NCBI RefSeq assembly: GCF_009498525.1
Contig: NZ_QSNT01000006.1
Location: 124,001 to 188,000, forward strand
DNA from: Rhizobium sp. ICMP 5592
GTDB taxonomy: Bacteria > Pseudomonadota > Alphaproteobacteria > Rhizobiales > Rhizobiaceae
Direction of reading: 5' to 3'
Length of the DNA: 64,000 bases
The first letter of the stretch is position 1, and each line of letters begins with the position of its first letter. A model generated the notes under the pieces. That model was given only the letters and a program-made list of their open reading frames with translations, did no database searches and had not been told where the DNA came from. Positions 32,581-39,869 of the stretch are shown in pieces. A program made the position numbers and the translations under genes.

Positions 32581-33990
32581 CTAATGCGTGCGACGGAGCA
32601 CCACGGCGAAGAAACCATCGAGGCCGGAGGCAAAACCATCGGAGAGCGGCAGCATGTCGGGCGTTGTGCGGAAGGCGCCGAGCGGCGAGATCGCCGCTTC
32701 GAGACCGGGCCAGTCCTCAGGGCTGATCGGCACGCGCTCCACCGCATCGGTGTCGGAGACAACGCGCGCGATCAGATCCTCGCCCTCTTCGGGGTCGAGC
32801 GAGCAATTGGAAAAGACCACCAGCCCGCCGGGCTTGACCAGGGTCAAGGCGTGACGAAGCAAGCGCTCCTGCAGGGCGGCGAGCTTGGCGATATCCTCCG
32901 GACCCTTGGTCCAGAGCACATCGGGATGACGGCGGGTCGTGCCGGTCGACGAACAGGGGGCATCGAGAAGGGCGGCGTCGAACAGGTCGTCAGGCTGGAA
33001 CTTCGCCATGTCGGCGACGACGGTTTCCGCCTCCAGCCCAAGCCGCGCCAGATTGCCGGACAGCCGCTTCAGGCGGTTGGCGGATTGGTCGAGCGCGGTC
33101 ACCTTGCCACCGGCAAGAATGAGCTGCGCCGTCTTGCCACCGGGCGCGGCGCAAAGATCGACAACCCGCTTTTCGGCAAGCGAGCCGAACAATTTTGCCG
33201 GAATGCTGGCGGCGGCGTCCTGCACCCACCATTCGCCGTCCGCAAAGCCATCCAGCGACGGGATGGAGCCTTCAAAAGCGGCAAGCCGCACACCACCGGT
33301 CGGCAGGACGACGCCGTTCAGGCGCTTCGCCCAGCCCTCGGCATCCGATTTCACTGTGACGTCGATGGCGGCAGGCTCCAGCTGCGTATCCGAAATCTTC
33401 AGCGCCGCTTCCCTGCCATAGGCAGCCTCGAGGCGAGACAGGAACCATTTGGGCATGGCCGGCACATCGGCGCCCCCACTGAGAATCTCCGGCTTCTCCC
33501 GGCCGATGCGCCGGAGGATGGCGTTGACCAGCTTGGCAAAACGGCGATTGCGTGGATCCTGGTTGGCCTGTTCGACGGCGATATCGACGGCGGAGTGATC
33601 CGGCACGTCGAGATAGAGCATCTGCGCCGCACCGACCACCAGCACATGATGCAGAGCACGCGCGCCTTCCGGCAGCGGCGAATCCAGCAGCGAAGCGATC
33701 GCCGCCTCGATGCGCGGCAGATGCCGCAAGGCCGAGTTGAGGATGGCGCGCACTAGCGCTCGATCGCTGTCGCCAAGCGCCTTGTAGGCGGGGTTTCCGC
33801 CTTCGGCATCCAGCATGCCGTCGAGCGGCGTCTTGCGGTCGATCACGGCCGAAAGGATCTTCGCCGCAGCGGCGCGCGCCGCAAATCCGGGCTTGGAAGA
33901 AACCGAATCACGCAGCCGGCCCTGTCCGGAGCGATTGCCTGCTTGCTTTCCGTCTTTGTTGAAACGTTTGTTTTTATTATCAGAACTCAA
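32581..33990 (-). CDS. rsmB: 16S rRNA m5C967 methyltransferase RsmB
   Basis: SAM-dependent methylation of C967 of 16S rRNA. It has 469 aa. A basic N-terminal tail precedes a NusB-like RNA-binding domain (about residues 35-170; FAKLVNAILRRIGREKP). The Rossmann methyltransferase has VVDLCAAPGGKTAQL (SAM loop), DAPCSSTGTTRRHPD (about residue 345, helper Cys) and VFSNCSLDPEEGE (about residue 395, catalytic Cys). The start codon overlaps the htpX stop by four bases (ATGA). The 139-base gap to the heparinase-like gene shows no clear terminator. Confidence 0.93.
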   Translation of the reverse strand: MSSDNKNKRFNKDGKQAGNRSGQGRLRDSVSSKPGFAARAAAAKILSAVIDRKTPLDGMLDAEGGNPAYKALGDSDRALVRAILNSALRHLPRIEAAIASLLDSPLPEGARALHHVLVVGAAQMLYLDVPDHSAVDIAVEQANQDPRNRRFAKLVNAILRRIGREKPEILSGGADVPAMPKWFLSRLEAAYGREAALKISDTQLEPAAIDVTVKSDAEGWAKRLNGVVLPTGGVRLAAFEGSIPSLDGFADGEWWVQDAAASIPAKLFGSLAEKRVVDLCAAPGGKTAQLILAGGKVTALDQSANRLKRLSGNLARLGLEAETVVADMAKFQPDDLFDAALLDAPCSSTGTTRRHPDVLWTKGPEDIAKLAALQERLLRHALTLVKPGGLVVFSNCSLDPEEGEDLIARVVSDTDAVERVPISPEDWPGLEAAISPLGAFRTTPDMLPLSDGFASGLDGFFAVVLRRTH

Positions 33991-34973
33991 GACCAGGGTC
34001 CCTTCGGCGGTTGCGTACCACCGCGACCCGTATCCGGCACGGAGCGCGATTTGCGCACCGGATTAGCAGTCATGGCCGGTTCCGTCGAGCCGGAGCGGGT
34101 CGGCGTGCCAGCGGAAGGGCCTGTACCGCTGCCATACTGCGCCATCTCATGCAGCGCGGCGATACGGTTTTCCGTGTCCGGATGTGTGGAAAACAGATTG
34201 TCCATGCGCGCGCCGGAGAGCGGATTGATGATGAACATATGCGCCGTCGCCGGATGTCCCTCGGCTTCCTCGTTCGGGATATGCGCGGCACCACGGGCGA
34301 TCTTGCCGAGCGCCGAGGCGAGCCAGAGCGGATTGCCGCAGATCTCCGCGCCACGGCGGTCGGCCGAATATTCGCGCGTGCGGCTGATCGCCATCTGCAC
34401 CAGCATGGCGGCCAGGGGCGCAACGATCATCGCCACCAGCACGCCGACGGCACCAAGCGGATTGTTGTTGTCGCGGCGGCCGCCAAAGAAGAAAGCGAAA
34501 TTGCCGAGCATGGAAATCGCGCCGGCAAGCGTTGCCGTGATCGTCATGGTCAGCGTGTCGCGGTTTTGCACATGTGCCAGCTCATGCGCCATGACGCCCG
34601 CCACCTCCTGCGGTGTCAGCGCGTGCAGAAGGCCGGTCGAGGCGGCGACGGCGGCGTTTTGCGGATTGCGGCCGGTGGCAAAGGCGTTCGGCTGCGGATT
34701 GTCGTAGAGATAGACCTTTGGCATCGGCAGGCCGGCATTCCGCGCCAGATCGCGAACGATGCCATAGAATTCCGGCGCGCTGCGCTCATCCACCTCCTGT
34801 GCACCATAGGTGGACAGCACCATGCGGTCGGAATTCCAATAGGAAAAGAAGTTCATGCCGGCGGCGGCGACAAACGCGATCATCATGCCGGATTGCCCGC
34901 CGATTAGATAGCCGACGCCCATGAACAGGGCGGTCATGAAGGCGAGCAGCATGGCGGTACGCATGAGATTCAT
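33987..34973 (-). CDS. htpX: Zinc metalloprotease HtpX
   Basis: Inner-membrane M48 protease that degrades misfolded membrane proteins alongside FtsH. It has 328 aa. Two hydrophobic segments lie at the N-terminus (about residues 5-45), then the zinc motif HELAH in VMAHELAHVQNRD (about residues 130-134). Two more hydrophobic segments follow, then the third ligand region SRTREYSADRRGAE. The Gly/Pro/Ser-rich C-terminus is longer than in E. coli. It is translationally coupled to rsmB. Divergent from the DUF1674 gene, with a 109-base shared gap. Confidence 0.94.
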   Translation of the reverse strand: MNLMRTAMLLAFMTALFMGVGYLIGGQSGMMIAFVAAAGMNFFSYWNSDRMVLSTYGAQEVDERSAPEFYGIVRDLARNAGLPMPKVYLYDNPQPNAFATGRNPQNAAVAASTGLLHALTPQEVAGVMAHELAHVQNRDTLTMTITATLAGAISMLGNFAFFFGGRRDNNNPLGAVGVLVAMIVAPLAAMLVQMAISRTREYSADRRGAEICGNPLWLASALGKIARGAAHIPNEEAEGHPATAHMFIINPLSGARMDNLFSTHPDTENRIAALHEMAQYGSGTGPSAGTPTRSGSTEPAMTANPVRKSRSVPDTGRGGTQPPKGPWS

Positions 34974-35082
34974 CTAAAGTCTCCAACACGATCGGCAGTC
35001 CGAACCTTTCTCTTTGCGGCCGGACGCTCTATGATTTGGCTATTCACCCGGCTATTTCAACAGTTCCAGGCCGCACCAAGCC

Positions 35083-35301
35083 ATGCAGACAGCAGATAAC
35101 GACAATAAAACCGACATCGAGGCCGGCGAAGGACCCCGCAAACCGCTCTCGCCAGCCGCCAAGCGCGCACTCGCCGAGGCAGAGGAACGCCGCAAGGCAC
35201 AGGCGCAAGCCGACCTCCCCCCCGAAATCGGCGGCCGCGGCGGCGCCGACCCATCGCGCTTTGGCGATTGGGAAATTAATGGGCGGACGATCGATTTTTG
35301 A
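35083..35301 (+). CDS. DUF1674 family protein (SdhAF4-like)
   Basis: A 72-aa protein with an acidic/Ala-rich first half and the conserved C-terminal signature GGADPSRFGDWEINGRTIDF. This C-terminal block matches DUF1674, the family of mitochondrial SDHAF4, which helps assemble the flavoprotein subunit of succinate dehydrogenase. A similar role in bacteria is plausible but not shown. No sdh genes lie in the window. It is cytoplasmic by appearance. Confidence 0.82.
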   Translation: MQTADNDNKTDIEAGEGPRKPLSPAAKRALAEAEERRKAQAQADLPPEIGGRGGADPSRFGDWEINGRTIDF

Positions 35302-35575
35302 GATCGATTTCAAGGCGAGCCTATATAGTTTGACGAATAAAATCGCCAGACACCGGCGTTGCGGCGTGAATCGCGTTTGATCGCTGACAGCCATGCCGGA
35401 GCGCCTGGCTTCAGCGCATGAGCACAGAAATTTCATATGGTTGTCATATTAAAAAAAGCACGCTAATCGCGAAAATATCTTGGTTATATGACTTGATTTA
35501 ACATTAGATAGCTCTAATTCGAGAGGGCTTCCGTGAAACGAAGCATATGATGTCAACTCGATATGGAGCAAATAT
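35302..35575. other. AT-rich intergenic stretch before the BP74-like gene
   Basis: The 274-base gap is clearly richer in A and T than the rest of the window, above all at 35435-35530 (e.g. ATTAAAAAAAGCACGC and TTGATTTAACATTAG). No RNA gene, repeat or complete gene is recognised in it. It presumably holds the promoter of the next gene. Confidence 0.6.
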
Positions 35576-35923
35576 ATGCCCCGCTATTTTGCCTTTGTAC
35601 AACCCTCGTCACCGGGTCAGGAATTCATCATCGAACTGTCGGATGAGAAAACGATCGATCATGCCCGGCGGATCATTTCCGGCGAGGAACAGAACGAAGT
35701 TCACGTTCACGGCAGGATCGTCAAGAGAACCGCGCCATACAATCCGAGGTTCAGCTTCTACCTGGATCCACAAACCATACGATTCTTTTCGATGGCCATC
35801 GAGGTCTGCGATGCGACGATGACCTATGTCGAGGAGCATCTCGACGAAGCCGGCGGCGCCTTCCTGCCCGGAGGCCATTGGTGCCCCTGGGATTCCAAGT
35901 TGGTCCGCGAAATCACGCCATGA
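35576..35923 (+). CDS. Small protein resembling the BP74 N-terminal domain
   Basis: A 115-aa protein starting MPRYFAFVQPSSPGQEF. It has an ELSDEKTIDHARRIISGEE segment, VHGRIVKRTAPYNPRFSF, and IEVCDATMTYVEEHL, and ends LPGGHWCPWDSKLVRE. This pattern resembles the small BP74 N-terminal domain proteins found sporadically in bacteria and amoebae. I assign it from memory, and no biochemical function follows from it. There is no signal peptide. The AT-rich upstream sequence and patchy family distribution suggest acquisition by transfer. It stands alone, convergent with acs. Confidence 0.6.
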   Translation: MPRYFAFVQPSSPGQEFIIELSDEKTIDHARRIISGEEQNEVHVHGRIVKRTAPYNPRFSFYLDPQTIRFFSMAIEVCDATMTYVEEHLDEAGGAFLPGGHWCPWDSKLVREITP

Positions 35924-35949
35924 TCCTGGCCGGATAGAAAAGAAACGGC

Positions 35950-36034
35950 GTGGCAATCAAGAACGAGACGACCCCATCCGGATTGCCACTCCTGTCATCC
36001 TATCGGCAATCGGCGCTCAGGCGTCGATTGCCAC
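35950..36034. repeat. Threefold GATTGCCAC motif, one copy inverted
   Basis: GTGGCAATC at 35950-35958 is the inverse of GATTGCCAC at 35981-35989 and again at 36026-36034. All lie in the gap between the convergent BP74-like gene and acs. The first pair can form a 9-bp stem with a 22-base loop. Confidence 0.35.
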
Positions 36035-36047
36035 TTTCATCGTCAAC

Positions 36048-38006
36048 CTAAGCCGCGTCCGCCTTGTTCTGCCGGTTGGCGATCAGATCGTCGACCACGG
36101 CCGGGTCCGCTAGTGTCGAGGTATCGCCGAGCGCGCCAAAATCGTCCTCGGCGATCTTGCGCAGGATGCGGCGCATGATCTTGCCGGAGCGGGTTTTCGG
36201 CAGGCCGGGGGTGAACTGAATCTTGTCCGGCGAGGCGATCGGGCCGATTTCGGCGCGGACGTGTTTCACCAGCTCCTGCCGCAGTGCGTCCGAGCCTTCT
36301 TGACCGACCATCAGCGTCACATAGCAATAGATGCCCTGACCCTTGATCGAATGAGGGTAGCCGACGACGGCCGCTTCAGACACATGCTTGTGAGACACCA
36401 GCGCCGACTCGACCTCGGCCGTGCCGAGACGGTGGCCGGAGACGTTGAGGACGTCATCGACGCGGCCGGTGATCCAGTAATAGCCGTCCTCGTCGCGGCG
36501 GCAGCCGTCGCCGGTGAAGTACTTGCCCTTGTAGGTGGAGAAATAGGTCTGGATGAAGCGCTCGTGATCGCCATAGACCGTACGCATCTGGCCCGGCCAG
36601 CTGTCTGCGATGACGAGGTTGCCGTCGGCCGCCCCTTCCAGCACTCTGCCTTCGCTGTCGACCAGCTCCGGCTGGACACCGAAGAAGGGCAGGGTGGCGG
36701 AACCGGGCTTCAGGTCCGTCGCGCCCGGAAGCGGCGTGATCATGTGACCGCCGGTTTCCGTCTGCCACCAGGTATCGACGATCGGGCTGCGGCTGTCGCC
36801 GACCACCTTGTAATACCATTCCCAGGCTTCCGGATTGATCGGCTCGCCGACCGTGCCGAGCAGGCGCAAGCTGGAGCGGGACGAACGCTTGACAAAATGA
36901 TCGCCGGCGCCCATCAGCGAGCGGATCGCCGTCGGCGCCGTGTAGAAGATATTGACCTTATGCTTGTCGATGATGTCCCAGAAGCGGCCCTGATCGGGAT
37001 AGTTCGGCACACCCTCGAACATTAGCGAGGTCGCGGCATTCGCCAGCGGACCATAGACGATATAGGAATGGCCGGTCACCCAGCCGACATCGGCGGTGCA
37101 CCAGTAGATGTCGCCGGGATGATAGTCGAACGTATATTCATGCGTCATCGCCGCATAGACGAGATAGCCGCCTGTCGTATGCAGCACACCCTTCGGCTTA
37201 CCGGTGGAGCCTGAGGTATAGAGGATAAAGAGGGGATCTTCCGCCTTCATCTTCGCCGGCGGACAATCCGCCTTCACCTTGGCGGTTTCCTCGTGATACC
37301 AGAGGTCGCGGCCAGGCGTCCAAGCGGTCTTGCTGCCGGTGCGGCGCACGACCAGAACCGTCTTGACGGCGACCTTCTGCTTGGCAGCGATCTCGACCGC
37401 CTTGTCGGTGTTTTCCTTGAGCGGGATCGATTTGCCGCCGCGAATGCCTTCGTCGCAGGTGATGACGAAGGTCGACTGGCAATCGACGATGCGGCCACCC
37501 AGCGCCTCAGGCGAGAAACCGCCGAAGACGACGGAATGCACCGCGCCGATGCGGGCGCAAGCGAGCATCGCATAGGCGGCTTCCGGGACCATCGGCATAT
37601 AGATGGTGACGCGGTCGCCCTTCTTGACGCCGTGCTTCTTCAAGACGTTCGCCAGCCGGCAGACATGCTCGTAGAGCTCGTTATAGGTGACCTTCTTGTC
37701 GATATAGGGATTGTCGCCTTCCCAGATGAAGGCAACGCGATCGCCATGCTTCTTCAGGTGACGGTCGATGCAGTTGTAGGAGACGTTGGTCAGCCCGTCC
37801 TCGAACCATTTGATTGAGACCTTGCCGGTAAACGACGTATTCTTGACCTTGGTGTAGGGCTTGAACCAGTCGATACGCTTGCCGTGCTTGCCCCAGAACT
37901 TGTCGGGATCCTCGACGCTCTGCCTGTACCATTTCTGATATTTCGCCTCGTCGATCAGAGCGCGCGCCTTGACCGGTTTCGTCACCGGATGAATCTTTTC
38001 CGACAT
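36048..38006 (-). CDS. acs: Acetyl-CoA synthetase
   Basis: Activates acetate to acetyl-CoA through acetyl-AMP (ANL superfamily). The 652-aa product from ATG 38006 (MSEKIHPVTKPVKAR) has standard length, with GGAGG five bases before the start. Motifs are YTSGSTGKPKGVLHTTGGY (P-loop), DVGWVTGHSYIVYGPL, DTWWQTETGGHMITPLPG and YFTGDGCRRDEDGYYWITGR. The catalytic Lys lies near residue 608 in PKTRSGKIMRRILRK; in other bacteria this Lys is acetylated to switch the enzyme off. Divergent from the TrcR gene. Confidence 0.96.
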   Translation of the reverse strand: MSEKIHPVTKPVKARALIDEAKYQKWYRQSVEDPDKFWGKHGKRIDWFKPYTKVKNTSFTGKVSIKWFEDGLTNVSYNCIDRHLKKHGDRVAFIWEGDNPYIDKKVTYNELYEHVCRLANVLKKHGVKKGDRVTIYMPMVPEAAYAMLACARIGAVHSVVFGGFSPEALGGRIVDCQSTFVITCDEGIRGGKSIPLKENTDKAVEIAAKQKVAVKTVLVVRRTGSKTAWTPGRDLWYHEETAKVKADCPPAKMKAEDPLFILYTSGSTGKPKGVLHTTGGYLVYAAMTHEYTFDYHPGDIYWCTADVGWVTGHSYIVYGPLANAATSLMFEGVPNYPDQGRFWDIIDKHKVNIFYTAPTAIRSLMGAGDHFVKRSSRSSLRLLGTVGEPINPEAWEWYYKVVGDSRSPIVDTWWQTETGGHMITPLPGATDLKPGSATLPFFGVQPELVDSEGRVLEGAADGNLVIADSWPGQMRTVYGDHERFIQTYFSTYKGKYFTGDGCRRDEDGYYWITGRVDDVLNVSGHRLGTAEVESALVSHKHVSEAAVVGYPHSIKGQGIYCYVTLMVGQEGSDALRQELVKHVRAEIGPIASPDKIQFTPGLPKTRSGKIMRRILRKIAEDDFGALGDTSTLADPAVVDDLIANRQNKADAA

Positions 38007-38228
38007 GGTGTCCTCCTCGAATCCTGGCACCCTTTTCGCAATTATGGGCACCCTTTCCAAGCAATCAATAGCAGCTCAAGTTACGACAGCAATTGGACAA
38101 AGCGCATTTCATCCGCAAAGAATTGCAATTCCACGACGCTGCGGTTATATAGGGCCATATTTCCCGGACAATGTGGTGTTACACCCCGGACCGCGACACC
38201 GGCGCGGACTGACAGAAGGACTATATCT

Positions 38229-38936
38229 ATGGCTCAACAATTGCTCATGCCGAAGGCAACGGCCATCTGGCTTGTCGACAATACAGCCTTGTCATTCGAC
38301 CAGATCGCGCAATTCTGCAAGCTGCATCCGCTCGAAGTGAAGGCCATTGCCGATGGCGAAGCCGCCCAGGGCATCAAGGGCCTCGACCCGATCGCCACCG
38401 GCCAGCTCTCGCGCGACGAAATCGCCCGCGCCGAAGGCAATCCGAACCACAAGCTGAAGATTTCCGAGCCGAAGGTTCGCGTGCCGGAATCCAAGCGCCG
38501 TGGCCCGCGCTACACGCCGGTTTCCAAGCGTCAGGATCGCCCGAACGCCATTCTCTGGCTGGTGCGCAACCATCCGGAACTGAAGGACGCGCAGATTTCC
38601 CGCCTCGTCGGCACCACCAAATCGACCATCGAGCAGATCCGCGACCGCACGCACTGGAACTCGACGAACCTGGCCCCGATGGACCCGGTGACGCTCGGCC
38701 TCTGCAGCCAGATCGACCTCGACATGGAAGTCGAAAAGGCCGCCAAGGGCCGTCCGCTGCCGACCGCCGCCGAACTCGGTGCGACGTTGCAGCCGGCGCA
38801 GGAGACCGAGAAGCTCGGCTTCAGCTACGAGCGCGACGAGCCCAAGGAAAAGGAAATCGACGCCGACGCCGTCTTCGCCAAGCTCAAGTCGCTGAAGTCC
38901 ACGACGCCGGACGACGAAGACGACGATCGCTACTGA
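38229..38936 (+). CDS. TrcR / DUF1013 family regulator
   Basis: A 235-aa DUF1013 protein from ATG 38229 (MAQQLLMPKATAIWLVDN). The alphaproteobacterial family is annotated as the cell-cycle transcriptional regulator TrcR. Two helix-turn-helix-like parts are visible: SFDQIAQFCKLHPLEVKAIADG and AQISRLVGTTKSTIEQIRDR. A charged C-terminus ends in DDEDDDRY. AAGGA precedes the start by eight bases. Its direct DNA target is not evident here. A terminator follows. Confidence 0.85.
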   Translation: MAQQLLMPKATAIWLVDNTALSFDQIAQFCKLHPLEVKAIADGEAAQGIKGLDPIATGQLSRDEIARAEGNPNHKLKISEPKVRVPESKRRGPRYTPVSKRQDRPNAILWLVRNHPELKDAQISRLVGTTKSTIEQIRDRTHWNSTNLAPMDPVTLGLCSQIDLDMEVEKAAKGRPLPTAAELGATLQPAQETEKLGFSYERDEPKEKEIDADAVFAKLKSLKSTTPDDEDDDRY

Positions 38937-38959
38937 GACGCGATCGGTCGCACGTTTTC

Positions 38960-38994
38960 AAAGCCCTGGTTTCCCAACCGGGGCTTTATTTTTT
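38960..38994 (+). terminator. Rho-independent terminator of the TrcR/DUF1013 gene
   Basis: A 12-bp stem with one G-T pair (38960-38971 with 38976-38987) has a TCCC loop and a T-run to 38994. It also lies between convergent genes. Confidence 0.85.
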
Positions 38995-39009
38995 GAGGGT
39001 GTCCGCAAC

Positions 39010-39669
39010 CTATCGTGCCCCGAAAATCGCCGAACCGACACGAACACTGGTGGCACCGAAGGCCACCGCGATCTCGTAATCGCTCGACATGCCCATCGAG
39101 AGCTTGTCTACGCCGGCCTTGGCCGCGAGCTTGGCCAGAAGCGCGAAATGCGGCCCCGGATTCTCGTCCGCCGGCGGAATGCACATCAAGCCCTCGATCG
39201 AGAGCCCAAGCTCGTTGTGGCAGAGATCGACGAAGGCGACGGTGTCGTCGGGCGCAATCCCGGCCTTCTGCGGCTCCAGCCCGGTATTGACCTGCACATA
39301 AAGCCTGATCGCCTTGCCCTGCCGCTTGATTTCATCGGCCAAGGCGCGAGCGATCTTTTCCCGGTCGACCGTCTCGATGACGTCGAACAGCGCCACGGCG
39401 TCGGCCGCCTTGTTCGATTGCAACGGCCCGATCAGGTGCAGCTCGATGCCTGATGTCTCGGCTTTCAGCGCTGGCCATTTGCCCTGGCTTTCCTGTACAC
39501 GGTTTTCGCCGAACACCCGCTGGCCAGCCGAGATCGCCGGGCGGATCGCATCGGCATCGAAGGTCTTGGAGACGGCAACGAGCTGCACGGCGCCATCGGG
39601 CCGGCCGGCCTGACGTTCCGCCGCCGCGATATGGGAACGAACCTCGTTCAACCGCTCTTGAAGTTCCAT
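39010..39669 (-). CDS. YggS family PLP homeostasis protein
   Basis: PLP-binding protein (YggS/PROSC/YBL036C family) that buffers free pyridoxal phosphate; no enzyme activity is established. It has 219 aa from ATG 39669 (MELQERLNEVR), with GAGGCG before it; the frame is open further upstream but with no sign of homology. PLP-lysine motif LVAVSKTFDADAI, GENRVQESQGKW, ELHLIGPLQSNKA, and the phosphate-binding SMGMSSDYEIAVAFGATSVR are all present. It is divergent from leuS. Confidence 0.92.
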   Translation of the reverse strand: MELQERLNEVRSHIAAAERQAGRPDGAVQLVAVSKTFDADAIRPAISAGQRVFGENRVQESQGKWPALKAETSGIELHLIGPLQSNKAADAVALFDVIETVDREKIARALADEIKRQGKAIRLYVQVNTGLEPQKAGIAPDDTVAFVDLCHNELGLSIEGLMCIPPADENPGPHFALLAKLAAKAGVDKLSMGMSSDYEIAVAFGATSVRVGSAIFGAR

Positions 39670-39869
39670 CTTTTCGCCTCGATATATCTGCTTATTCCCA
39701 AGACTTTGCAGTAATGAGGCAGGCGACCTTTGCCAAGGGCGAATGCCGCAGAATCCGGCTTTGCTTTGCAAGATAAAGCACTTGCCGCGCCCGCTAAACT
39801 TGACGCTTGGTTGGTTTCGTGATGAAGGTCACGGCCAACTCCCCATGATTTTCCGGAATACAAGAACAG

